A DNA stretch of 19,451 nucleotides from Candidatus Igneacidithiobacillus taiwanensis (GCA_002341825.1 DDOU01000017.1:15467-34917), one strand, 5' to 3'; positions 10,074 through 19,379 are shown, numbered from the stretch's first letter. The notes: generated by a model from the letters alone, not told the origin. Numbers and translations are program-made.

Positions 10074-10387
10074 TGAATCTTTCGCAGTGGGCGTTGCTAT
10101 ATATCGGAATCGCCTTTTTGCTCGCAAATCTGCCCTGGTTCAGCGCGCGACGCTTTTTTTTCGGAACCAGCCAGCCGCAAAAAACCTTGCCTTGGTATCT
10201 TGCCGAGTGGTTTACGCTGTACATCGTGACGGGTCTACTGGGAATGGGCATCGAGCGCATCGTTGATGGCAGCAACCATGCCCAGGGTTGGGAGTTCTAT
10301 GTGATTGCCCTGTGCATGTTTGCCGTTTTCGCCATTCCGGGCTTCCTTTGGCGTTTTAACATCGTCCCGATGCTGCGCCGATCTTGA
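10073..10387 (+). CDS. Small membrane protein of the DUF2818 type, translationally coupled to nuoN
   Basis: This 104-residue protein has no assigned function. Three hydrophobic segments are visible at about residues 5-22, 43-60 and 74-94. The pattern LLANLPWFSARRFFFG near the N-terminus, a central LAEWFTLYIVTGLLGMGIE, and QGWEFYVIALCMFAVFAIPG with a basic tail LWRFNIVPMLRRS match what I remember of the DUF2818 family (Pfam PF10993), found right after nuoN in many Betaproteobacteria. The family call is from memory of its conserved features, not a search. The start codon overlaps the nuoN stop (TGATG), with GGGGG about 7 bases upstream, so it is probably made together with NuoN. An assembly factor or accessory subunit of complex I is a reasonable inference. 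Its stop codon lies inside the -35 element of the next promoter. Confidence 0.87.
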   Translation: MNLSQWALLYIGIAFLLANLPWFSARRFFFGTSQPQKTLPWYLAEWFTLYIVTGLLGMGIERIVDGSNHAQGWEFYVIALCMFAVFAIPGFLWRFNIVPMLRRS

Positions 10388-10413
10388 CGGATGCCCATAA
10401 GTGCTGATATTTT
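10384..10413 (+). promoter_or_regulatory. Sigma70-type promoter for tRNA-Val and possibly thrS
   Basis: TTGACG at 10384-10389 matches the -35 consensus at five of six bases. An extended -10, TGaTATTTT, lies at 10405-10413 with the hexamer TATTTT at 10408-10413, giving an 18-base spacer. Transcription would begin near 10419-10421, only a few bases before the tRNA. The TGA stop of the DUF2818 gene lies inside the -35 box. There is no terminator between that gene and the tRNA, so read-through from nuo is also possible. Predicted by eye only. Confidence 0.62.
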
Positions 10414-10422
10414 TAAGAGATT

Positions 10423-10497
10423 AGGCGCGTAGCTCAGGGGGAGAGCGCTACCTTGACACGGTAGAGGTCGGCGGTTCGAAACCGCCCGTGCCTACCA
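10423..10497 (+). tRNA. tRNA-Val (anticodon GAC)
   Basis: A complete 75-base cloverleaf folds from the sequence. The acceptor stem AGGCGCG/CGTGCCT has one G-U pair; the D stem is GCTC/GAGC with a short 7-base loop; the anticodon stem is CTACC/GGTAG around the loop TTGACAC; the T stem is GGCGG/CCGCC around TTCGAAA. The discriminator base is A and CCA is encoded. Bases 34-36 are GAC, which reads the valine codons GUC and GUU. The 5' base is A, less common than G. The gene sits between a promoter and a terminator-like hairpin just upstream of thrS. Confidence 0.95.
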
Positions 10498-10502
10498 TAC
10501 CC

Positions 10503-10538
10503 GCACCAGAGGGTCCGACTCGCTGGTGCTTTTTCTTT
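10503..10538 (+). terminator. Intrinsic terminator or attenuator between tRNA-Val and thrS
   Basis: A perfect 7-base stem, GCACCAG (10503-10509) with CTGGTGC (10523-10529), encloses a 13-base loop and is followed at once by TTTTTCTTT (10530-10538). This is the form of a Rho-independent terminator and would define the end of the tRNA-Val transcript. The T-run ends exactly where the thrS ribosome-binding site GGAG (10539-10542) begins, so thrS has no room for its own promoter after it. Expression of thrS therefore needs read-through or control at this hairpin. Efficiency is not measured. Confidence 0.72.
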
Positions 10539-10547
10539 GGAGATGGC

Positions 10548-12479
10548 ATGCCCGCAATACGTCTGCCCGATGGTTCCGTTCGCTCGTATCCCACGCCCAT
10601 TACGGGTGCGGAGTTGGCCCAGGATATCGGCGCGGGCCTGGCCAAAGCGGCCTTGGCGGTGCGCATTGATGGACAGCTGCGCGATTTGAACAGCGCCATC
10701 GATCACGATGCCGAGGTGAGCATCATCACCAAGGACAGTCCCGAGGGTCTGGAAATTTTGCGCCACTCGACGGCGCATTTGCTCGCGCAGGCGGTAAAGC
10801 AGCTGTTCCCCGATGTGCAGGTAACCATCGGCCCGGTAATCGATAACGGCTTCTACTACGACTTTGCGGCGCCCAAGCCCTTTACCCCCGAAGATCTCGA
10901 AGCGATTACCGCGCGTATGCGTGCCCTAGTTGAGGCGGATCTACCGGTGACCCGCGAGGTGGTGAGTCGAGACGAGGCGATCGCCCGTTTCGGCGCCATG
11001 GGCGAGCACTATAAAGTCGAAATCATTCGCGACATCCCCGCCGAGCAGGAGCTGAGCCTCTATCATCAGGGGGATTTCGTCGACCTCTGTCGGGGGCCGC
11101 ATGTGCCGCGCACGGGGGTTCTCGGTGCCTTTGCGTTGCGCAGTGTGGCCGGCGCCTATTGGCGTGGCGATTCGCGCAATCCTATGCTGCAGCGCATCTA
11201 CGGTACCGCTTGGGCAACCCAGAAGGAACTGGATGCCTTTTTGCAGCAGCAGGCCGAGGCAGAGCGTCGTGATCACCGCCGCATTGGCACGGAGCTCGAA
11301 CTTTTCTCGATTCAGGAAGATGCCGGTGGTGGGCTCGTCTTTTGGCATCCGCAAGGGGCACGGGTGCGCCGGGTTATTGAAGACTTCTGGCGAGCTGCCC
11401 ACACGGAGGCCGGCTACGAGATGCTCTTCACCCCGCATATTGCTCACGAACAGCTGTGGTTTACCTCTGGGCACAAGGATTTCTACGCCGAATCGATGTT
11501 CGATCCGATGCAGGACGAAGGGCAGCCATACCAGCTCAAGCCCATGAACTGCCCCTTCCATATTCTGGTGTACAAGAGCAAATTGCGCTCCTATCGCGAT
11601 TTGCCCATTCGTTGGGCAGAATTGGGAACGGTGTACCGCCATGAACTTTCCGGCGCCCTGCACGGACTCATGCGTGTGCGCGGTTTTACCCAAGACGACG
11701 CCCACATCTTTTGTCGCCCCGATCAGATCGAGGCAGAAATTGCCGGTGTGCTTGTGCTGACCCGCAAAATTTTGCGCACCTTTGGTTTCGAGCGCTATGA
11801 GATCAATCTTTCGACGCGGCCCGAAGGTTCGGTTGGTAGTGATGCCATCTGGGAGACGGCAACCGCCGCCCTGACCGCGGCCCTGCAGCATGCCGGCCTC
11901 GACTATCAGGTAGACGAAGGCGGTGGCGCTTTCTACGGTCCCAAGATCGACCTCAAGATCGAGGATGCCATCGGTCGTAAGTGGCAGTGCAGTACGATTC
12001 AGCTCGATTTCAATCTGCCGGAGCGCTTTGCCATGGAATATGTGGCAGAGGATGGTCGACGTGCGGTGCCTATCATGATCCACCGGGCAATTTTTGGCTC
12101 GGTAGAACGCTTTTTTGGCGTGCTCATCGAGCATTATGAAGGCAAGTTCCCCTTCTGGCTCGCCCCCACTCAGGTGGTGGTGGCGCCGATCAGCGAATTG
12201 CACGCCGACTACGCCGAAGCGGTGGCGCATCAGCTACAGGCCGAGGGCCTGCGCGTAGAAACGGACTTGAGAAGCGAGAAGATCGGCTATAAAATACGCG
12301 CCCACACTTTGCGGCGCGTTCCTTTCTTGGCCGTGGTTGGTGAGCGGGAGAAGGGCAACGGCAGTGTCAGTTTGCGGGATCGCGATGGTCGGGACTTGGG
12401 ATCCCTTCCGGTAGCGACATTGGGACAGATTTTGCGGCGATTAGACACGCAGCGGCAACAGGGCTTGGAACTGGCCTAG
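10548..12479 (+). CDS. thrS: Threonine--tRNA ligase (ThrRS)
   Basis: This 643-residue class II synthetase charges tRNA-Thr. The order is TGS domain (about 1-62), editing domain with H73 and H77 in HSTAH and C181/H185 in CRGPH, catalytic core, and C-terminal anticodon-binding domain (about 535-640). The catalytic zinc ligands are C335 in MNCPFHI, H386 in DDAHIF and H512 in IHRAIFGS, each one residue off the E. coli numbering. The ATG at 10548 has GGAG at 10539-10542 and gives the typical [10 protein letters not shown] start; the open frame continues back into tRNA-Val and is rejected there. It is the first protein gene of the translation cluster. E. coli ThrRS represses its own mRNA; no such operator can be recognised here, but the upstream hairpin is a candidate control point. 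Confidence 0.98.
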   Translation: MPAIRLPDGSVRSYPTPITGAELAQDIGAGLAKAALAVRIDGQLRDLNSAIDHDAEVSIITKDSPEGLEILRHSTAHLLAQAVKQLFPDVQVTIGPVIDNGFYYDFAAPKPFTPEDLEAITARMRALVEADLPVTREVVSRDEAIARFGAMGEHYKVEIIRDIPAEQELSLYHQGDFVDLCRGPHVPRTGVLGAFALRSVAGAYWRGDSRNPMLQRIYGTAWATQKELDAFLQQQAEAERRDHRRIGTELELFSIQEDAGGGLVFWHPQGARVRRVIEDFWRAAHTEAGYEMLFTPHIAHEQLWFTSGHKDFYAESMFDPMQDEGQPYQLKPMNCPFHILVYKSKLRSYRDLPIRWAELGTVYRHELSGALHGLMRVRGFTQDDAHIFCRPDQIEAEIAGVLVLTRKILRTFGFERYEINLSTRPEGSVGSDAIWETATAALTAALQHAGLDYQVDEGGGAFYGPKIDLKIEDAIGRKWQCSTIQLDFNLPERFAMEYVAEDGRRAVPIMIHRAIFGSVERFFGVLIEHYEGKFPFWLAPTQVVVAPISELHADYAEAVAHQLQAEGLRVETDLRSEKIGYKIRAHTLRRVPFLAVVGEREKGNGSVSLRDRDGRDLGSLPVATLGQILRRLDTQRQQGLELA

Positions 12480-12481
12480 GG

Positions 12482-12497
12482 GGAGGGTAGGGCGATC
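12482..12497 (+). promoter_or_regulatory. Ribosome-binding site and non-standard ATC start of infC
   Basis: GGAGGG at 12482-12487 is followed after seven bases by ATC at 12495. No ATG, GTG or TTG occurs in this frame between the thrS stop (12477-12479) and a TTG at 12552, which is already inside the conserved IF3 domain. The strong site with ideal spacing therefore points to ATC as the start codon. Confidence 0.8.
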
Positions 12498-13013
12498 GCG
12501 ACAGAAAAAGAGATCCGCATCAATCGGGAAATTCTCGCGGCAAAGGTACGATTGATTGGGGATACGGGAGAGCAGTTGGGTATCGTTTCCCTGCATGAGG
12601 CCTTGGCGGCAGCCGAAGAGGCGGAGCTCGACCTAGTGGAAATTGCCCCGCAAGCCGACCCCCCAGTTTGCCGAATCATGGATTACGGCAAATTCCGCTT
12701 CCAGGAGAGCAAGCGGCAGCACGAGGCGCGCAAGCGCCAAAAGCAAAGCCAGGTCAAGGAGATCAAGTTTCGTCCCCGAACGGACGATGCAGATTACCAG
12801 ATCAAGCTGCGTAGTATCGTTCGATTCCTGGAGGATGGCGATCGAGCCAAGATAACCTTGCGCTTTCGCGGTCGTGAGATGAGTCACCCCGAGCTGGGCA
12901 TGGAGGTGCTCAACCGGGTGGAAACGGATTTGCAGGAAATAGGTGTGGTCGAGCAGCGGCCACGTATGGAAGGGCGGCAGATGGTCATGATCATCGCCCC
13001 GAAGAAGAAATAG
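12495..13013 (+). CDS. infC: Translation initiation factor IF-3, starting at ATC
   Basis: This 172-residue factor binds the 30S subunit, keeps subunits apart and rejects wrong start codons and initiator tRNAs. The N-terminal domain contains [30 protein letters not shown] and the family signature [13 protein letters not shown] basic linker follows ([19 protein letters not shown]), then the C-terminal domain ending [16 protein letters not shown] start at the first conventional codon, TTG 12552, would remove the first 19 residues, including the conserved INREI segment, so I place the start at ATC 12495 behind GGAGGG. E. coli infC starts at AUU, and IF3 discriminates against such starts to repress itself; the same loop is inferred here. 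The gene follows thrS by 15 bases. Confidence 0.95.
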   Translation: MATEKEIRINREILAAKVRLIGDTGEQLGIVSLHEALAAAEEAELDLVEIAPQADPPVCRIMDYGKFRFQESKRQHEARKRQKQSQVKEIKFRPRTDDADYQIKLRSIVRFLEDGDRAKITLRFRGREMSHPELGMEVLNRVETDLQEIGVVEQRPRMEGRQMVMIIAPKKK

Positions 13014-13023
13014 GAGAGGCACG

Positions 13024-13221
13024 ATGCCGAAGATGAAGTCCAATCGCGGAGCCGCCAAGCGTTTCAAACGCACCGGCTCGGGGAAATTCAAGCACCGGCA
13101 GGCGTTCTTGAATCACATCCTCACCAAGAAAAGTACCAAGCGTAAGCGTCATTTGCGCCACACCCTGGTCACCTCGGGCAGCGACCAAGCCGCTTTGCGG
13201 CGTATGTTGCCCTACGGCTGA
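13024..13221 (+). CDS. rpmI: 50S ribosomal protein L35
   Basis: This 65-residue, strongly basic protein of the large ribosomal subunit begins [20 protein letters not shown] and continues with the conserved KRKRHLR segment near residue 39. Length and sequence match bacterial L35. It starts at ATG 13024, ten bases after infC, with AGGAGAGG in between as ribosome-binding site. The infC-rpmI-rplT order is nearly universal in bacteria. In E. coli, L20 represses the pair through an mRNA structure before rpmI; I could not identify an equivalent structure by eye. Confidence 0.97.
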   Translation: MPKMKSNRGAAKRFKRTGSGKFKHRQAFLNHILTKKSTKRKRHLRHTLVTSGSDQAALRRMLPYG

Positions 13222-13239
13222 AGTTAGAGGAGCACCGAG

Positions 13240-14648
<1,409 letters not shown>

Positions 14649-14656
14649 GAGAGTCC

Positions 14657-17020
14657 ATGCGCGTGCCCTTGGAGTGGTTGCAGGAATTTTTGGAAACGGA
14701 TTGGTCGGTAGCGCGTCTTGCCGATACCCTGAGCATGAGTGGCTTGGAGGTAGAGGCCGTCGAGCCTGCTGCTCCCGATTTTAGCGGCGTGGTGGTTGGG
14801 GAGGTGCGCCGGGTATGGGGGCATCCCGCCGCCGACAAGTTGCGGGTGGCGGAAGTGGTGATTGGCGCTGATGCCACCCGGCAAATCGTTTGCGGTGCTG
14901 CCAACCTGCGTGTGGGGCAGAAGGTGGCTGCCGCTTTGGCGGGCGCGCGGCTGCCTGGCATGGAAATCAGTAATGCCGAATTGCGGGGAGTGGCTTCGCA
15001 AGGAATGCTCTGCTCGGCCAAAGAACTGGGTATGGAGGATGGCAGCGCCGGCATCCTCGAACTCGACGCCGACAGTCCTGTGGGTACGGATCTGCGGGCA
15101 TATCTCAAGCTCGACGATCCGGTCCTTACTTTGGGCATTACTCCGAACCGCGGCGATGCCCTCTCCATCCTCGGGGTGGCCAGGGATCTTGCCGCCCGCG
15201 GGGCAGGTCGTTTTCTGCCTCCTGTTTTCCCCCAGGCACCCTGGTCGCCGGCTGGCGCCGATGCCAGCCTTGGCAATGGCTTCCCGCTGCGGATTGCCGC
15301 GGATGCGCAGGAGGCCTGCGGTACGTACTCCGCTCTCTTACTCACCCATCTGCCAGAGCGCTTGCCGGATCTCTGGCGAGAGCGTTTGCGCCGTACCGAA
15401 CAAAAATGCATCTCGCCTCTGGTCGATTATCTGAATGTCTGGATGTTTGCCCTTGGGCAACCCATGCATGCCTTCGATGCGGATACCCTACAGGGAGGCA
15501 TCGAGGTGCGCTGGGCGCGGGCAGGTGAAGTCCTCGATGCCCTCGACGGCCGCGATCTTCCCTTGGCCCCAGACATGTTGGTGATTGCCGACCAGCAGGG
15601 CCCGGTAGCCTTGGCCGGAATCATTGGTGGCCGGCGCACGGCGGTATCGGCGCAGACGCAGCGAGTGCTCCTCGAGGCCGCCTATTTTTCCGCCGCGGCA
15701 GTGCAGGGGCGGGCGCGGCGCTTGGGGCTGCATACCGAAGCGGCGCAGCGCTATGAGCGCGGCGTAGATTTTCGCCTCGCCTTGCCCGCTGCCCTGGCGC
15801 TGCAGGCCTCTTGCGCGATGCGACGGGAGGCCGGCGTGACCCTTTCCGGTTCCTTGCCGGACCTACCGCAAATTCTTCTGCGCCGGCAACGGATTGCCCG
15901 TATTCTCGGTTACGAGCTTGCTGCCGATACCATACCGGCCCGGTTGCAGGCCCTCGGTTGCCATTTGCAGGAGCAGGATGGCGATTGGCGCGTTAGTCCT
16001 CCCAGTCACCGCTATGATCTACGCATCGAGGCCGACCTGATTGAAGAGCTTGGCCGACTCAGTGGCTATGAGAATTTACCCAGCCGCCGCCCGCAGGCGG
16101 TATTGCGACCCTTGGCAACGACCATGGCCCGCTTGCGGCAGGACCTGCTGAAGGCTCTCATCGCTCGCGATTATCACGAGATCATCACCTATAGCTTCGT
16201 TGCCGAGGAGCTTCAGGCATTATTTTCTCCTGGGGTGCTTACGCCACGTTTGCAGAATCCCATCTCTGCCGATTTGGCGGTAATGCGGGCGAGCCTGTGG
16301 CCAGGTCTGCTGCAAACCCTGCGCTTCAATGCCAACCGGCAGCAAGAACGTCTGCGCTTTTTTGAGTTCGGTCGCGTTTTTGCCGACCAGAAGCAGCAGA
16401 TGCAGCTTGCGGGAGTGCTTTGGGGGCCGCGTCTGCGCGAGTCCTGGGTCGACGCGCCGCGAGATAGCGATTTTTACGATCTCAAGGGTGATGTCGAGGC
16501 GCTGCTCAGCCTCTGGCCGGAGCGGGAATTTCGCTTTGCGCGAGTGGAGGATCCGGCTCTGCATCCCGGTCAGAGTGCGCAAATTCTTTGGCAAGATCGC
16601 TGCGTCGGGCGCCTGGGGGCCTTGCATCCGCGGCTGCTGGAGCACTTTGGTTTGGGATCGGCACCGTGGCTCTTTTCGTTGGATGTAGAGCTTTTGCTGA
16701 CGCCGAAGTCCGTGCCCTTGTTCCGGCCGTTATCGCCCTTTCCGCTGGTGCAGCGCGATTTGGCGCTGGCGGTGCCAGAGGCGCTCGAGGCTGGGCGGAT
16801 CTTGGAAATCCTTGCCGCGGCAGGCTCGCAACTGGTGCAAGAAATTCGTATTTTTGATCGTTACCGCGGGGATAAGGTGCCGACCGGGCACTATGGATTG
16901 GGCCTACGCTTGCTGTTTCAGGCGCAAACCAGCACCCTTTTGGAGGCTCAGGTACAGGAAGAGGTGGAACGGCTCCTGCAGTTTCTGCAGGCACAGGTTC
17001 CCGTGGCGTTGCGCGTATAG
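14657..17020 (+). CDS. pheT: Phenylalanine--tRNA ligase beta subunit
   Basis: This 787-residue partner of PheS performs editing of mischarged Tyr-tRNA and binds tRNA. Domains in order: an N-terminal region starting MRVPLEWLQEFLETDW, an OB-fold tRNA-binding domain at about 40-150 (GVASQGMLCSAKELGM), the B3/B4 editing domain at about 210-390, a B5 domain at about 408-480, the catalytic-like core, and a C-terminal ferredoxin-fold anticodon-binding domain at about 694-787 starting SPFPLVQRDLALAVPE. The ATG at 14657 is preceded by AGGAGAG. The length is close to the E. coli protein (795). No frameshift or missing domain is seen. Confidence 0.97.
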   Translation: MRVPLEWLQEFLETDWSVARLADTLSMSGLEVEAVEPAAPDFSGVVVGEVRRVWGHPAADKLRVAEVVIGADATRQIVCGAANLRVGQKVAAALAGARLPGMEISNAELRGVASQGMLCSAKELGMEDGSAGILELDADSPVGTDLRAYLKLDDPVLTLGITPNRGDALSILGVARDLAARGAGRFLPPVFPQAPWSPAGADASLGNGFPLRIAADAQEACGTYSALLLTHLPERLPDLWRERLRRTEQKCISPLVDYLNVWMFALGQPMHAFDADTLQGGIEVRWARAGEVLDALDGRDLPLAPDMLVIADQQGPVALAGIIGGRRTAVSAQTQRVLLEAAYFSAAAVQGRARRLGLHTEAAQRYERGVDFRLALPAALALQASCAMRREAGVTLSGSLPDLPQILLRRQRIARILGYELAADTIPARLQALGCHLQEQDGDWRVSPPSHRYDLRIEADLIEELGRLSGYENLPSRRPQAVLRPLATTMARLRQDLLKALIARDYHEIITYSFVAEELQALFSPGVLTPRLQNPISADLAVMRASLWPGLLQTLRFNANRQQERLRFFEFGRVFADQKQQMQLAGVLWGPRLRESWVDAPRDSDFYDLKGDVEALLSLWPEREFRFARVEDPALHPGQSAQILWQDRCVGRLGALHPRLLEHFGLGSAPWLFSLDVELLLTPKSVPLFRPLSPFPLVQRDLALAVPEALEAGRILEILAAAGSQLVQEIRIFDRYRGDKVPTGHYGLGLRLLFQAQTSTLLEAQVQEEVERLLQFLQAQVPVALRV

Positions 17021-17029
17021 GGGTGGAAG

Positions 17030-17326
17030 ATGGCAGTCACTAAAGCAGAAATCGTCGATATGCTCTTTTCGACAATGGGTCTGAACAAGCGCGAAGCAAA
17101 GGCAATCGTGGAATCGTTCTTTGACGGTATCCGCGAGACCTTGGCCCGGGGCGAGGAAGTGAAGCTCTCCGGATTTGGAAATTTTTCTCTGCGCGAAAAG
17201 AATCCGCGCCCAGGAAGAAATCCGAAAACCGGGGTGGAAATTACTATCACTGCGCGTCGAGTGGTTACCTTTCATCCCAGTCAAAAACTCAAGGCGCACG
17301 TAAATGGCGATGGAGTCGGGGAATAG
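17030..17326 (+). CDS. ihfA: Integration host factor alpha subunit
   Basis: This 98-residue DNA-bending protein pairs with IhfB and shapes promoters, recombination sites and origins. It begins [20 protein letters not shown] and contains [20 protein letters not shown] and [20 protein letters not shown], where the proline of the GRNPKTG arm intercalates into DNA in the solved structures. The ATG at 17030 has GGTGGAAG upstream and lies nine bases after pheT. The pheT-ihfA order is the standard arrangement in Beta- and Gammaproteobacteria and separates it from HU and IhfB. The 3' end overlaps the next gene. Confidence 0.97.
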   Translation: MAVTKAEIVDMLFSTMGLNKREAKAIVESFFDGIRETLARGEEVKLSGFGNFSLREKNPRPGRNPKTGVEITITARRVVTFHPSQKLKAHVNGDGVGE

Positions 17327-17753
17327 GGCAAAGGCGGGCAAGGCCCTGGCCGCCCTGCCCGAGATCCCGGAAAAGCAATATTTTTCCATCAGCGAAGCGG
17401 CGGAGCTTTGCGGAGTGAAGGCGCATGTGTTGCGCTATTGGGAGCAAGAATTTCCGCAACTGAAGCCAGTCAAGCGGCGCGGTAATCGTCGCTACTATCA
17501 AAAACACGATCTTCTGCTGGTGCGGCAGATTCGCAGCCTGTTGTACGGCGAAGGTTTTACCATTCATGGTGCCCGGGAGCGGATCGGTCAACGGCCTGGG
17601 CCGAGCGAGCTGGAAATCAGCAGCCAACTGCTCCTCGATATCGATAATGGAGCGTCCGTCGATTCCCGCCAACAAACCTGGGCGCAACGTTTGCTCTTTC
17701 TGCGCCAAGAAGTGGAAGCGCTGCGGCGCCTTTGCGCGGGGCAGCGCGATTGA
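17304..17753 (+). CDS. MerR-family transcriptional regulator downstream of ihfA
   Basis: This 149-residue protein has a MerR winged helix-turn-helix at about residues 27-95: [20 protein letters not shown] with [13 protein letters not shown] as the wing. A helical segment near 125-146 may form the dimer coiled coil. There is no cysteine pattern for metal binding and no ligand domain; the two cysteines (C36, C144) are isolated. The ATG at 17304 overlaps ihfA by 23 bases; ATG 17310, two codons later, is an alternative. A MerR gene in this position is conserved in many proteobacteria, but I know of no established target. It probably shares the ihfA transcript. Its stop codon lies in the -35 box of the tRNA-Pro promoter. 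Confidence 0.93.
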   Translation: MAMESGNRAKAGKALAALPEIPEKQYFSISEAAELCGVKAHVLRYWEQEFPQLKPVKRRGNRRYYQKHDLLLVRQIRSLLYGEGFTIHGARERIGQRPGPSELEISSQLLLDIDNGASVDSRQQTWAQRLLFLRQEVEALRRLCAGQRD

Positions 17754-17778
17754 CCGAAGAGATAGATCTGCGTAGTAT
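17750..17778 (+). promoter_or_regulatory. Sigma70-type promoter for tRNA-Pro
   Basis: TTGACC (17750-17755, five of six consensus bases) and TAGTAT (17773-17778, four of six) are separated by the ideal 17 bases. Transcription would start near 17785, about five bases before the tRNA. As at tRNA-Val, the stop codon of the upstream gene lies within the -35 hexamer. Confidence 0.65.
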
Positions 17779-17789
17779 GGCGGCTCTTG

Positions 17790-17867
<78 letters not shown>

Positions 17868-17919
17868 TCTCGAAGTCAATCAATCTTGAAGTAATGACGG
17901 GAGATTGCCCGACGAGGCG

Positions 17920-19206
17920 TTATCTCGCTTGTCTATCTTGAGATGCTTTTGCCCAGCGGCGGGGAATTCCGGCGAGCCAGATACCGGCGGCGCTGCGCCA
18001 GAGCGGGTCGGGGTCGTTGTTGTTGCGGCGCTGGGTTTCGATGATTCGCCCGGTCTCTCCCGCGGCATCGAGGGTATCCTGCAAGTAGCCGCGCAGGACC
18101 GGGTGACCGCCGAGCTCTACGAAGACATTGCCATAGGCTAGACTCGCCTGTGCCGCTTGCGCGAAGCGCACGGGCGAGCGGATGTTTTGCCACCAGTACT
18201 CGGCGTCCAACTCGGTGCCGTCGATGACGGTGCCGCGCACCACCGAGAGGAAGGGTACTTGCGCCGGTTGTGGCTGGAGATCGGCGAGAGCCTTCAGAAG
18301 CTGCGGCCGAATGGGATCCACACCGGCGCTATGAAAGGGGTAGTCGATGGGCAGCCGCTTATAGGCGGTGCCCCGTTTGCGCAGCCATGTTTCGAGGACG
18401 CTCAGGGCTTCGGTCGGGCCAACGACGGTACAGCCCTTGGGACTATTCCAGGCAGCAATCTCGAGGACGTCTGCAACACCGCATTCCCGAATCCAGACTT
18501 GGGTCTCATCACCGCTGCCGACAACTGCGGTCATTTGCCCCTGCCCGCGGGTCTGGGCTTGCAGTTCGCTGCGATGGAAGATCACCCGCACCGCCTCTGC
18601 GAGGCTCAAGCTGCCGCAGGCCCAGGCGGCTGCCACTTCGCCGACACTGTGCGCGAGTACCGCCGCTGGCTCGATGCCCTGTCCACGCAGGTACTCCGTC
18701 ATCCCCACCTGCAGGGCGAAGAGAGCGGGCTGGGCGTATTCCGTAGCGGCATAGCGTTGCTCATCGTCGAGCACGCCTGCCAGGTCATCAGCCAGGCGGT
18801 AGCCCGCCAAGGGCATAAAGTGTTCGTCGATGCGCTTGATGCTAGTGGTAAAGAGCGGCTCATTGAGCAGCGCCTTTCCCATGCCTGGCCATTGGCAGCC
18901 ATTGCCTGAATAGACGAAGACTGGTCCGCGGGCAATGGCAAGGCGGCTGGCGCGGGGGAAGGGGGATGCTTCTGGCGCCGCGATAAACTCCTGTAGGGCC
19001 GCGCGTAATTCTGCACTGTTGCTGGCACGCAGGAGCACGCCCTCGCGTAGCTGTGGACGGCGGAAGTTGGCTTGGTAAATGCGGACGTAATCGACGTCGT
19101 CCGCACCTTCCAAGGCGGCAGCAAGATCGGCCGCACTCTGGCGCAGAGCGCTGGAAGTCTCGGCGCTGAGGAGTATTGGTAGAATGGAAAGTTGATCGTT
19201 CTTCAT
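17920..19206 (-). CDS. Free-standing polyketide-synthase-type acyltransferase with KS-AT linker
   Basis: This 428-residue protein resembles the acyltransferase part of a type I polyketide synthase, which loads an extender acyl group from CoA onto a carrier protein. Residues 8-85 look like the ketosynthase-acyltransferase linker (LPILLSAETSSALRQSA and onward). The AT fold starts at VFVYSGNGCQWPGMG (96-110). The nucleophile elbow is AHSVGE with S187; R212 is the conserved arginine and H292 in YPFHS the catalytic histidine. VELGGHPVL (363-371) and a post-AT linker ending near W418 follow. FH rather than SH at the specificity motif points weakly to malonyl-CoA. The ATG at 19206 has no clear ribosome-binding site; ATG 19323 in the same frame would add 39 atypical residues. 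No ketosynthase or carrier domain is present. The gene converges on tRNA-Pro. Confidence 0.87.
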   Translation of the reverse strand: MKNDQLSILPILLSAETSSALRQSAADLAAALEGADDVDYVRIYQANFRRPQLREGVLLRASNSAELRAALQEFIAAPEASPFPRASRLAIARGPVFVYSGNGCQWPGMGKALLNEPLFTTSIKRIDEHFMPLAGYRLADDLAGVLDDEQRYAATEYAQPALFALQVGMTEYLRGQGIEPAAVLAHSVGEVAAAWACGSLSLAEAVRVIFHRSELQAQTRGQGQMTAVVGSGDETQVWIRECGVADVLEIAAWNSPKGCTVVGPTEALSVLETWLRKRGTAYKRLPIDYPFHSAGVDPIRPQLLKALADLQPQPAQVPFLSVVRGTVIDGTELDAEYWWQNIRSPVRFAQAAQASLAYGNVFVELGGHPVLRGYLQDTLDAAGETGRIIETQRRNNNDPDPLWRSAAGIWLAGIPRRWAKASQDRQAR

Positions 19207-19379
19207 GCTGTGGTGGAAATGAAAGAGGCTACTGGAGGATATGTGAACGACGATTGGTTGCAAAGAACACGCCCACGCACGACTGCCTCGTGTGAGAGGC
19301 GGCGCTGGTCGTGAGAGTTCCATTCGGTACGAGTAAGTATCTACAATTGCTCGAGACTTGTAAGATCCCTGGACTCTAG

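Noticed and set aside
10423..10547. T-box riboswitch ahead of thrS
   Set aside because: The folded RNA here is a complete tRNA-Val with encoded CCA followed by a simple hairpin. No specifier loop or T-box consensus is seen, and T-boxes are largely a Gram-positive device.
10488..10547. Longer ThrRS starting from GTG at 10488
   Set aside because: This start lies inside the tRNA-Val acceptor region and the added residues cross the hairpin; ATG 10548 with GGAG gives the normal family N-terminus.
10941..12230. 429-residue open frame on the minus strand
   Set aside because: Antisense to the catalytic core of thrS, with no ribosome-binding site or domain signature; a shadow frame.
18157..18909. 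250-residue plus-strand open frame opposite the acyltransferase gene
   Set aside because: The minus-strand frame carries clear acyltransferase motifs over the same bases; the plus-strand product has no recognisable features.
19243..19314. Tiny plus-strand frame (23 residues, GTG start) preceded by GGAGG
   Set aside because: The ribosome-binding site is good but the spacing is short (four bases), the peptide is basic and unremarkable, and one such case is expected by chance.
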